Positions 1 to 6,110 of a stretch of 13,879 nt of DNA are shown here, piece after piece. A program made the position numbers and the translations under genes. Each line of letters starts with the position of its first letter. Positions within the stretch are counted from its first letter, which is position 1. The notes under the pieces were generated by a model. It made no database searches, was not told the origin of the DNA, and was given only the letters and a program-made list of their open reading frames with translations. Origin of the DNA: Nitrospinota bacterium (lineage in GTDB: Bacteria > UBA8248); contig JAPYQX010000044.1 of assembly GCA_029937135.1 (NCBI GenBank), positions 1-13,879 on the forward strand, written 5' to 3'.

Positions 1-525
1 CCCGCGCTTGCCCGCTTCGACAGCTTTTACCGCACCGGCTCCCTCGTCTTCGGTGGGGGCCACGTTGTCCTGCCCCTGATTCAGGCCGAGGTGGTGCCTC
101 CCGGCTGGGTGAGCAACGAGAGCTTCCTCGCGGGCTACGGCGCGGCCCAGGCCGTACCGGGCCCCCTGTTCGCCTTCGCCGCCTACCTCGGGGCGATCAT
201 GTCCACGGCCCCGGCCGGTCTCGCCGGCGCGGCGATTTGTCTCATAGGGGTGTACCTGCCCTCATGGCTCATCGTGATCGGGGCGCTTCCCTTCTGGGAC
301 GACATCCGCGCGCAGCAAGGAGTCCAGTCCGCCCTGCGCGGGCTGAACGCCGCCGTCGTCGGCCTCCTTCTCGCCGCCCTCTACAACCCCGTCTGGACGA
401 GCGCGATTCACAAGCCCGCCGATTTCGCCCTCGGCCTCGCCGCCTTCGGATTGCTCACCTACTGGAAATGTCCGCCCTGGCTGGTGGTTTTGATCGCCGC
501 CGTCGCGGGGTATTTTATGGGCTAG
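1..525 (+). CDS. chrA: Chromate transporter ChrA, C-terminal part (5' end outside window)
   Basis: The frame is open from base 1, so the gene begins upstream of the window; 174 residues are present, ending at TAG (523-525). The first visible residues carry FYRTGSLVFGGGHVVLPLI, the conserved opening of a CHR domain. They are followed by a GYGAAQAVPGPLFAFAAYLG segment and several hydrophobic helices, matching the second CHR domain of long-chain ChrA proteins. In that family (CHR superfamily) these inner-membrane proteins expel chromate or act in sulfate/chromate exchange; the substrate here is inferred from family only. ATG/GTG codons inside, such as the GTG at 91, are internal and not real starts. 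No promoter can be judged because the 5' end is missing. Confidence 0.9.
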   Translation, partial: PALARFDSFYRTGSLVFGGGHVVLPLIQAEVVPPGWVSNESFLAGYGAAQAVPGPLFAFAAYLGAIMSTAPAGLAGAAICLIGVYLPSWLIVIGALPFWDDIRAQQGVQSALRGLNAAVVGLLLAALYNPVWTSAIHKPADFALGLAAFGLLTYWKCPPWLVVLIAAVAGYFMG

Positions 526-601
526 GGAGAGGGAACATAAAAACCCCCGCCCCTCCGGGGAAGGTTGGGATGAGGGTTCTTTTTTTCTGGAGGAAAAACC
601 A
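526..601. other. Short intergenic gap with weak terminator-like hairpin and RBS
   Basis: The gap between the transporter and the VOC gene contains AACCC (about 542-547) facing GGGTT (574-578), with a small CCCC-TCC-GGGG hairpin inside, followed by a T-rich run (577-587). It resembles a weak rho-independent terminator for the transporter gene. The run ends directly in GGAGGA (589-594), the ribosome binding site of the next gene, so the two genes could also be co-transcribed. Confidence 0.3.
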
Positions 602-994
602 ATGGCCGTTTACGGGGGGTTTCATCATGTCCACCTCGTCAGCCGCGACCCCGAGGCAACCGCGGCGTGGTGGAAAAAAGCCCTCGACGCCGAAATCGCC
701 GGGCGCAGCGAAAAAAGCGGCTCCCTCAGCATCACGATGATGCTCGGCGAGGCCAAGCTCTCGGTGCGCGGGCTTAGGGCGGGAGAGGAGCCCCCCGAAA
801 ACGAATCACCCGCCTATCTGGGCATCAACCACATCGGCCTCATGGTGGACGACATCGAGGGGGCCATCGCCTGCGTCGTCGATTGCGGCGGCGCGCTCAT
901 CAATCCCGTTCACACCGGCTCGTCGGGGAATTTCGTCGCGTTCGTAAAAACCCCCGAGGGCGTTTTGATAGAATTCTTGCAGCCGAAAAGCTGA
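602..994 (+). CDS. VOC-family (glyoxalase/dioxygenase fold) protein
   Basis: A 130-residue protein with two beta-alpha-beta-beta-beta modules, the usual length of a small single-domain VOC protein. Module 1 starts FHHVHLVSRDPEATAAWW and module 2 starts LGINHIGLMVDDIEGAI. The C-terminus ends GVLIEFLQP. By alignment to the family pattern the likely metal ligands are His9, His77 and Glu124, so a divalent-metal enzyme (lyase, isomerase or dioxygenase) is plausible. The substrate cannot be told from sequence. The start is the ATG preceded by GGAGGA with about 8 bases of spacing. The stop is TGA at 992-994. It lies downstream of chrA with no obvious functional link. Confidence 0.85.
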   Translation: MAVYGGFHHVHLVSRDPEATAAWWKKALDAEIAGRSEKSGSLSITMMLGEAKLSVRGLRAGEEPPENESPAYLGINHIGLMVDDIEGAIACVVDCGGALINPVHTGSSGNFVAFVKTPEGVLIEFLQPKS

Positions 995-1000
995 TTCGTC

Positions 1001-1043
1001 TGTATTCCTCTCAAGCAGATTCTTCGTTTCACTCAGAATGACA
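1001..1043. repeat. Probable dispersed intergenic repeat (TCATTCTGAGtGAAaCGAAGAATC type)
   Basis: Read on the minus strand, the stretch contains TCATTCTGAGTGAAACGAAG followed by AATCTGCTT. This is close to a short intergenic repeat that I recall from many bacterial genomes (TCATTCTGAGCGAAGCGAAGAATC). ATTCT and AGAAT form its inverted ends. It lies just after the VOC gene stop and before the lower-GC TPR locus. Only one copy is visible in this window, so its repeat nature rests on recall rather than on internal evidence. Confidence 0.45.
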
Positions 1044-1141
1044 GAAATGACCCGCCAACCTGGCAGGTGTTTTTCGTGTAGAATCCGAATTGGATAATTT
1101 GAAAATATTTTGGGCGGATATCACCTTTCGGAGATGGCGAT

Positions 1142-1558
1142 ATGCCTGTTGGAAAACTGACCGAGCAAGGCCCCGGCCTGATCAAAGAGGCGTCAAAAAG
1201 TCCTCTCGGGGTGATCTCGTTAATCATATTCTTGCTTTCGATTGTTTCATTGTATTTATTCGGGGACTCTCCCGAATTAGTCAAGATTTCGATTTTTGCC
1301 CTATTGGTTCTGGCTGCTGGTGGTTGTGTGTGGGCTTTGATGCGCGCTCATAGGACTTCCGAAACGGGAAAAGTCGAGCCACCCCGCCCCGAGGTCAGCG
1401 ATCTGAAAATCCCTGAAATTAAAGAGCTGTCCCCCATAGGTAGCGAAGAGAATCCTCAATCGTTGGCGGACGAGCAATCCACATCACACGTCGTCGGAGA
1501 ATTGACGCAAAAAGCAGTGGAATTATTGAAGGAGTCCAATAAATTTTTATTACATTAG
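1142..1558 (+). CDS. Small two-helix membrane protein; N-terminal half of a frameshifted TPR protein
   Basis: A 138-residue reading frame starting at ATG 1142, with GGAG at 1130-1133 about 8 bases upstream, and ending at TAG 1556-1558. Residues about 22-41 (PLGVISLIIFLLSIVSLYLF) and 46-66 (ELVKISIFALLVLAAGGCVW) are two transmembrane helices. A Pro/Glu-rich soluble linker and a short helical segment (ELTQKAVELLKESNKF) follow. The next frame carries YYISRYDEAR, the start of the TPR array, directly after NKF. Removing one T from the AAATTTTTA run (1541-1549) fuses both frames into one protein of 375 residues: membrane anchor, linker, TPRs. The frame is coherent but probably not complete as written. 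No known family is recognised for the N-terminal part. Base composition is clearly more AT-rich than the neighbours, which suggests acquisition from elsewhere. Confidence 0.6.
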   Translation: MPVGKLTEQGPGLIKEASKSPLGVISLIIFLLSIVSLYLFGDSPELVKISIFALLVLAAGGCVWALMRAHRTSETGKVEPPRPEVSDLKIPEIKELSPIGSEENPQSLADEQSTSHVVGELTQKAVELLKESNKFLLH

Positions 1559-1559
1559 C

Positions 1560-2159
1560 CGATACGATGAAGCGAGATCCTCATATGAACAGGCGCGGGC
1601 GCTCTTTCGTCAAGATCAAAGTCGCCTTGGGGAGGCGGCCGTGCTTAACGCTCTGGGAGAATTGGAAAGAGTGCTTAACCGGAACAATGAGGCGCGGGAG
1701 GCCTACGGAAATGCGCGCCTGCTTTATCAGCAGGAGGGAAGCCGCCTCGGGGAGGCGCACGTGCTCCGAGGCTTGGGCAATCTGGAAAATAGCCTTGGAC
1801 GGTACAATGAGGCGCGGCAAGCTTTTGGGGACGCTCGCCAGTTTTATCAGCAGGAGGGCAACCATCTCGGAGAGGCAAATGTGCTCGGTGGCCTCGGCGA
1901 ATTGGAATGGCAGCTTGGCCGGTTTGATGAGGCACGCAAGGCCTATGGGGATGCGCGCCAGCTTTATCAACAGATGAGTGATCGTCTCGGGGAAGCGAAT
2001 GGGTTACGTGGATTGGGCGATCTGGAAAGCCAGCTTGGCCGGACTCATGAGGCGCGCAAGGCCTACGACAATGCGTGCACTCTCTTCCGACAGGTGGAGG
2101 ACCGCCTTGGAGAGGCACAAGCGCTAGTCCATTTGGATGAGCTGGAAGCGGAGATAAAT
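1560..2159 (+). repeat. Five exact-period 120-bp repeats encoding TPR units
   Basis: Units start at 1560, 1680, 1800, 1920 and 2040 with no insertions or deletions between them. Each begins with CGx for Arg followed by GAGGC(G/A) for the EAR motif, and contains CGcCTcGGgGAGGCg for RLGEA at 1624, 1744, 1864, 1984 and 2104 (the third unit has His in place of the Arg). The conserved period shows that the array grew by duplication of a 40-codon unit. Confidence 0.85.
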
Positions 2160-2270
2160 CCGGAATTGGCAAAGCAGCATTATTATCAAGCCGCCCGTTT
2201 GTATTCTGATATCGACCTGAATGATCGGGAAAAATATGCCCTTACTAAAGCCCGCGCCCTTGGGAATTAA
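1641..2270 (+). CDS. TPR-repeat protein; C-terminal half of the frameshifted locus
   Basis: This holds tandem 40-residue tetratricopeptide units of the form R-x-x-EAR-x-A-[YF]-x-x-A-x-x-[LF]-[YF]-x-Q-x-x-x-R-LGEA-x-x-L-x-x-LG-x-LE. The nominal start is GTG 1641, but it lies in the middle of the first repeat. The same frame is open from 1530, and 1548-1640 encodes YYISRYDEARSS and then RLGEAA, so the first TPR begins about 80 bases earlier. The true protein therefore most likely begins in the 1142 frame and is joined across a one-base shift near 1547. Five full repeats and a divergent sixth (HYYQAARLY) are present, ending at TAA 2268-2270. TPR arrays form superhelical protein-binding scaffolds; a membrane-anchored scaffold is the natural inference and the partner is unknown. 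Confidence 0.7.
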   Translation: MLNALGELERVLNRNNEAREAYGNARLLYQQEGSRLGEAHVLRGLGNLENSLGRYNEARQAFGDARQFYQQEGNHLGEANVLGGLGELEWQLGRFDEARKAYGDARQLYQQMSDRLGEANGLRGLGDLESQLGRTHEARKAYDNACTLFRQVEDRLGEAQALVHLDELEAEINPELAKQHYYQAARLYSDIDLNDREKYALTKARALGN

Positions 2271-2327
2271 CCATATCTAAAGTACGATGATAAAGTCTGA
2301 AATCCCGCCCGCCCATAAAAGCCCCCC

Positions 2328-3713
2328 ATGCTAACCCTCATCGACTGGACATTAATCTTCGCCTATCTCGCGTTCGCGGTATGCGTTGGAATCTGGACCT
2401 CAAAGGCCTCCTCGACGAGCATCACTTCCTATTTCGTGGCGGACCGCTCGCTGCCCTGGTGGTGGGTGGGGACGAGCATGGTGGCGACGACCTTCGCCTC
2501 GGATACGCCATTGGTGGTGGCGGGGATCGTGGCAAGCAGGGGCATCTCGGGAAACTGGTTCTGGTGGGCCTGGGCGATCGGGACGGTGGGGGTGGCGACG
2601 TTTTTCGCCCCGCTCTGGCGGCGGGCGGGGGTGGTGACGGACGCCGAGCTCATCGAGCGGCGCTACGGGCCCGGCCCGGGAAGCTGGCTCCGGGGTTTCA
2701 AGGCGATCTATTCATCGCTCGTCGTGAATCTCATTGTGATGGGCTGGGTTTTCCGGGCGATGGGCAAAATCGCGGCCCCGTTCCTGAGGTGGAACGAAAT
2801 CCTGCCGACGGGCATGTGGAGCGCGGTTGAGGCGGTCTGGCCCGAAATGCTGATCATGGGGACGCTGAACGAAACCCTGACGGTAGCGGCGCTGGTGCTC
2901 CTGGTGGGGATTTATTCGAGCGCGGGCGGCATCAGGGGGGTCATGCTGACCGACCTTTTTCAGTTCGTGATCGCGCTCCTGGGCGCGATGATATTCGCCT
3001 GGGTGGCGGTGGCGCACGTGGGCGGGCTATCGGGGTTAACCACGAAGCTCACCGAAATCTACGGCGCGGCCGGGGCGGCGGATATTCTCTCCTTCACCCC
3101 GCCCGAGGGGGCCGAGTGGGCGGGCTGGCAGGTGATCCTGATCTATTTGTTCGTGGTCTGGTGGGCGCAGGGAAACGCGGACGGCGGGGGCTACATGGCC
3201 CAGCGCACGAGCGCGGCGGCGACCCCCGGGGACGCCCGCAAGGGGGTGCTCTGGTTCGCTGTGGCGAACTACGTCATCCGGCCCTGGCCCTGGATTCTCA
3301 TCGGCCTTGTGGGCCTCGTGCTCTTCCCGAAGGGGATGGAGGCGCCCGTGGGCACCCTCGCGGCGCAGGTCGTGGCCGACCGGGAGGCGGCCTATCCGCT
3401 GTTGATGGGCCATCTGCTCCCGGCGGGGCTGCTCGGCCTTTCGCTGGTGGGGCTGCTCGGTGCGTTCATGAGCACGGTGGACACCCACTTCAACTGGGGG
3501 ACAAGCTATCTCATCAACGATATCTACGCGCGTTTCCTGCGTCCGGGCGCCAGTGCGCGGGAGGCTGTCCGCGCGAGCCGGGTGGTGGTGCTTTTGATGA
3601 TGCTGGGCTCGTTCGCGGTGGCGTCTCAAATCTCCTCCATCGAGTGGGCCTGGAAGTTCAACGTCTCGCTCGGGGCGGGACTGGGGCTGCCGGTGATCTT
3701 GCGCTGGCTCTGA
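2328..3713 (+). CDS. Sodium:solute symporter (SSF) family protein, truncated by in-frame TGA
   Basis: A 461-residue reading frame opens with the SSF signature region: DWTLIFAYLAFAVCVGIWTS, SYFVADRSLPWWWVGTSMVA and TTFASDTPL. Many long hydrophobic helices follow, up to AWKFNVSLGAGLGLPVILRW. These inner-membrane transporters use the sodium gradient to import small solutes; the substrate is not identifiable. The frame stops at TGA (3711-3713), but in the same frame beyond it the text reads WRTTAWTEVAGMVTAFAVATALNM, which is the normal continuation of the family. The TGA appears to replace one of the tryptophans of an RWxWWR-like stretch. A full SSF protein needs the last helices encoded downstream, so this product would be incomplete. 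No Shine-Dalgarno is visible before ATG 2328; the upstream bases are AAAAGCCCCCC. Confidence 0.8.
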   Translation: MLTLIDWTLIFAYLAFAVCVGIWTSKASSTSITSYFVADRSLPWWWVGTSMVATTFASDTPLVVAGIVASRGISGNWFWWAWAIGTVGVATFFAPLWRRAGVVTDAELIERRYGPGPGSWLRGFKAIYSSLVVNLIVMGWVFRAMGKIAAPFLRWNEILPTGMWSAVEAVWPEMLIMGTLNETLTVAALVLLVGIYSSAGGIRGVMLTDLFQFVIALLGAMIFAWVAVAHVGGLSGLTTKLTEIYGAAGAADILSFTPPEGAEWAGWQVILIYLFVVWWAQGNADGGGYMAQRTSAAATPGDARKGVLWFAVANYVIRPWPWILIGLVGLVLFPKGMEAPVGTLAAQVVADREAAYPLLMGHLLPAGLLGLSLVGLLGAFMSTVDTHFNWGTSYLINDIYARFLRPGASAREAVRASRVVVLLMMLGSFAVASQISSIEWAWKFNVSLGAGLGLPVILRWL

Positions 3714-4405
3714 TGGCGGACGACGGCCTGGACCGAGGTGGCGGGGATGGTGACCGCCTTCGCGGTGGCGACAGCACTCAACATGGGCGAGCACCCCCGC
3801 CCGAGTTCGCTGTGCTCCTCCTCTGGGAGGTTGTGGCGGGCGGTGCGGCGATGCTGGCGGCGACGCTCATTAGCCGCCCGGTGGACCGGGAGACGCTGCG
3901 TGTCTTTTACGCAAGAGTCAGGCCGCCCGGCGCATGGGGGCCGGTCCGGGAGCCGGGCGAGGCGGGAGCGCCGGTGGGCGCGTTGATAGCCCGGTGGGTG
4001 CTCACGAGCCTGATGATTTTTGCCGGGATGTTTGGCCTGGGCTCGCTGTTGATTGGCACCTGGGCGGGGGTGGCGGGGTACGCGCTGGTGCTATTCACGG
4101 CTGGCGGCGGGTTATGGATGTTTGGATTGCAAGTGGAGGACGGTCAAATGGATGACGGGCAGGTGGCGCCCGATGGGGCGACTGACGGGCAGGAGGATGA
4201 CCGGCAGGAGGAGAATCGGAAGGGTGAGGACCGCCGGGCGTCAGGCCGGCGGGTGGAGGAGCGGCGGGTGGATAAGCGGCGCGAGAAGGGCCGGGGAGCG
4301 TCTGACCGGCGAGTGGGAGGCCGGCGGGAAGGAAGCCGCCGGGAAGGGAGCCGGCGAGAAGAGGGCCAGAAGGAGGAGGGCCGGGAGGCCGAAGAGGACT
4401 CCTGA
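3714..4405 (+). pseudogene. C-terminal remainder of the SSF symporter gene, out of frame, with low-complexity tail
   Basis: After the TGA at 3711 the original frame continues sensibly to about 3785 (TEVAGMVTAFAVATALNM). Family-like sequence then resumes in a different frame from about 3803 (EFAVLLLWEVVAGGAAM, then RETLRVFYARVRPPGAWGPV, then two more hydrophobic helices to about 4125). The switch is equivalent to one missing base in the C-rich stretch 3793-3803. The last ~95 codons (4130-4405) encode a highly charged tail built from RR, EE, DDG and GRREGSR units, ending at TGA 4403. Two independent lesions in one gene suggest a decaying pseudogene; sequencing error at the C-run can explain only one of them. 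Confidence 0.65.
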
Positions 4406-4454
4406 ATTCTGAGATTGAATTTCGAGGTTGAATTTTGAGGTTGAATTCAGGATC
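4403..4454 (+). repeat. 13-bp imperfect tandem repeat (about 4 copies)
   Basis: Copies are TGAATTCTGAGAT (4403), TGAATTTCGAGGT (4416), TGAATTTTGAGGT (4429) and TGAATTCAGGATC (4442). The first copy supplies the TGA stop codon of the symporter tail frame. It is a small microsatellite between the symporter remnant and the terminator; no function is evident. Confidence 0.75.
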
Positions 4455-4455
4455 G

Positions 4456-4498
4456 AAAAAAATCCCCCGCGCCGGTGATGGACGCGGGGGATTTTTTT
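4456..4498. terminator. Strong bidirectional rho-independent terminator
   Basis: A perfect 16-bp inverted repeat: AAAAAAATCCCCCGCG (4456-4471) and CGCGGGGGATTTTTTT (4483-4498), with an 11-base loop. The GC-rich stem has A7 on one side and T7 on the other, so it works as an intrinsic terminator on either strand. It lies between the convergent symporter gene (+) and the OsmC-like gene (-) and should stop both transcripts. Confidence 0.93.
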
Positions 4499-4514
4499 GT
4501 GCGGAGCGAACCGT

Positions 4515-4991
4515 CTACTCGTCCACTTCCTCGAACTCGGCTGAGTGCTCGACGATGATCCCGCGCTGAACGCTCTGGCTCGCGGGGCACCCCAAGTCGT
4601 GGACAGACAGCGCGCGCTCGGCTTCCTCGCGCTTTCCCTTGGGGATTCGCACCTTGTAGTGGATCTTGATCTTGGTGATTAGCGCCATGCCGTCCACGTC
4701 CTCGATAATTCCCTCAACGTGGCCGACGAGGTTGTCCGGTGAACTTATTATCCCACGCGCATCCAGCGCGCCTCCCATATTGCCGGTGAGTCAGCCGGCG
4801 ACGGAGGCGACGAGATGATCCAGCGTCGCGGGCCGCTCCACTTCCGGTTTCGCTTTGTAGTAGGCCATGATGCCGCCGTGGATCCCGTAGGGGATCGGGT
4901 CATCGGGGAAAGCGTCCAGGTAGGCTGTTTTCATCCCCTTCCCGGGTTCTTTCACGACCCGGGCCTTGGTGACGTGAATTATATCTCCCAT
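4515..4991 (-). CDS. OsmC-like peroxidase-type protein, probable selenoprotein (in-frame UGA at codon 67)
   Basis: Starts at ATG 4991 with AGGAG seven bases upstream and ends at TAG 4515-4517, giving 158 residues if TGA 4793-4791 is read through. Residues 1-66 end in ATLDHLVASVAG, TGA is codon 67, and LTGNMGGALDARGI follows in the same frame. The rest is classic OsmC: KIHYKVRIPKGKREEAERAL, then VHDLGCPASQSVQ with Cys135. In OsmC/Ohr proteins the first conserved Cys sits at exactly the UGA position (consensus ...LxASxAxC...) and is the peroxidatic residue; the Cys of the CPxSxS motif is its partner. So Sec67/Cys135 would form the redox pair for hydroperoxide reduction in the cytoplasm. A GC-rich stem-loop follows at SECIS distance. 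As far as I recall, Sec-containing OsmC-like proteins have been noted in marine metagenomes. The alternative is a nonsense mutation at the catalytic Cys codon. Automated annotation would split it into two false pieces. Confidence 0.85.
4755..4771 (-). promoter_or_regulatory. Candidate bacterial SECIS stem-loop
   Basis: In the mRNA, bases +20 to +36 after the UGA fold as GCGCGC-UGGAU-GCGCGU: a 6-bp stem with one terminal G-U pair and a 5-base loop with G at its second and third positions. Bacterial SECIS elements sit within the coding region right after the UGA, with the apical loop roughly 16-37 bases downstream and a G among its first two bases; this element meets both conditions. It codes for G-A-L-D-A-R at the same time. 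Confidence 0.65.
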
Positions 4992-5028
4992 CGGTTGTCT
5001 CCTTTCAGTGAAGAATTTTAAGGGGGGG

Positions 5029-5037
5029 ATCATACCA
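5029..5037 (-). promoter_or_regulatory. Candidate extended -10 promoter for the OsmC-like gene
   Basis: On the minus strand the bases read TGGTATGAT, an extended -10 (TGnTATnnT), about 38 bases upstream of the ATG at 4991. No good -35 is visible 16-18 bases further up. It would give a short leader of about 30 bases and separate transcription from the upstream permease gene. Confidence 0.4.
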
Positions 5038-5095
5038 CCGGCTCTTTTGGAGCGATACGGGCGGAGGAGGTAATTCCACGGGAGATTCCCAATCC

Positions 5096-5986
5096 TTAGA
5101 GGATGACGAGGATCGTCCCCCCGACGATGAGGGTCGCCCCGATGGCGAGGCGCGGGGTGATGTTCTCGGCCTCGCGCATGATGAGCCAGCCGATCGGGAT
5201 CGCCAGGAAGGGCTGGATCGATACGATTGCCGTCACCCGGACGGCGAGGGTGTGGGTAAAGGCGAGGACGTAGAACGGAACGGCAACGGTCTGGAGGGCG
5301 GCCGAGAGCAGGAGCCACCGCCACGAACTCCCCGGGACCCGGCCTTTGGGGTCCATCCACCTTGAGATCAAAAAAGAGACGGTGAAGCCGACCCAGAGGG
5401 AAACCGATGTCACGGCCAGCGGGTGAACCCCCAGGGCCGCTTTTTTAAAGAAGGTAGCCGCGATTCCCCAGAGAAGGGCTGTGATGGCCGCGCTGGCCCA
5501 GCCGACGATTCGCCATGAGGGGGCGGCGCTCTGCTCGGTCCCGGGACGGGCCGGGTCGGCCTGGACGATGAGGACGATGCCTCCGAGGAGGAGCGCCAGG
5601 CCGCCAAGGATGGCCGCCGTGACCGGCTCGCCGAGAAACCAGGCGGCGGTCACGGCGGTGACAACCGGGTAGCTCATCGCCATCGGGATGGCCCGGCTCG
5701 GGCCCAGGCGTTGAATCGCGGTGTAGAAAAATATACGGGCCAGGCCGACGTGAAAAACCCCGGCGAGCCCGAGATAGAAGATGGTATCGGTATTTTTCGG
5801 AACGAAATCGGCCGGGGAGATGATGAACAGGGCGACTATCGTAACGAACATGGCGTTCAGCCCGGTGACGCCCGCCGCGGCCTTGAAGACGGAAGCGTCC
5901 CGGAGAGCGGTTTTCATTGCGAAGCTGAAAAACGTCCAGGCGAGCGCGGCGATGGCGGCGAAAAGGATTCCTGTCATGTGATCCAA
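5096..5986 (-). CDS. EamA/DMT-family permease (drug/metabolite transporter)
   Basis: A 296-residue protein with ten predicted hydrophobic helices arranged as two EamA repeats (about residues 6-143 and 158-295), the standard size and layout of the drug/metabolite transporter superfamily. It starts ILFAAIAALAWTFFSFAMK and the end of repeat 1 carries the typical LGEPVTAAILGGLALLLGGI. The second repeat ends REAENITPRLAIGATLIVGG, the matching motif. The start is TTG 5986, five bases after GAGG; the ATG at 5977 is an alternative with too long a spacer. The stop is TAA. It is an inner-membrane exporter or importer of unknown small molecules. It sits 104 bases upstream of the OsmC-like gene and about 124 bases after the methyltransferase, so an operon is possible but not shown. 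Confidence 0.9.
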   Translation of the reverse strand: MDHMTGILFAAIAALAWTFFSFAMKTALRDASVFKAAAGVTGLNAMFVTIVALFIISPADFVPKNTDTIFYLGLAGVFHVGLARIFFYTAIQRLGPSRAIPMAMSYPVVTAVTAAWFLGEPVTAAILGGLALLLGGIVLIVQADPARPGTEQSAAPSWRIVGWASAAITALLWGIAATFFKKAALGVHPLAVTSVSLWVGFTVSFLISRWMDPKGRVPGSSWRWLLLSAALQTVAVPFYVLAFTHTLAVRVTAIVSIQPFLAIPIGWLIMREAENITPRLAIGATLIVGGTILVIL

Positions 5987-6110
5987 AAATTCCTCGGGCC
6001 TATGGGCCGGGACGATGCGTCAGGACCCATCGGGCCTCAACGATGAGAAAAAGGCGAAGCGCGGAAAGAGGTTCCGGAGGTATCAGTGCGGTGCGATGCC
6101 GGGGGGGAGT

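Noticed and set aside
1541..1556. Programmed ribosomal frameshifting to make the TPR protein
   Set aside because: The needed shift is +1 (or -2), there is no canonical slippery heptamer for it, and no obvious stimulatory structure. A homopolymer indel explains it better, though recoding is not excluded.
1560..2159. CRISPR array, from regular repeats
   Set aside because: The 120-base period is a coding period of 40 codons with TPR residues and there are no unique spacers.
3711..3713. Selenocysteine at the in-frame TGA of the symporter gene
   Set aside because: The position corresponds to a membrane-region Trp and not to a redox Cys, the same gene also has a frameshift about 80 bases later, and no clear SECIS-like loop was seen. 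A nonsense mutation or error is the simpler reading.
3036..3794. Long minus-strand frame (252 codons) opposite the symporter gene
   Set aside because: The translation is rich in His/Arg/Pro with no family character, typical of the antisense of GC-rich membrane-protein genes.
3711..4793. UGA reassigned to an amino acid genome-wide, from two in-frame TGA codons
   Set aside because: moaC, ispD, the VOC gene, the antiporter and the PIN-TRAM gene all end properly at TGA at family-typical lengths.
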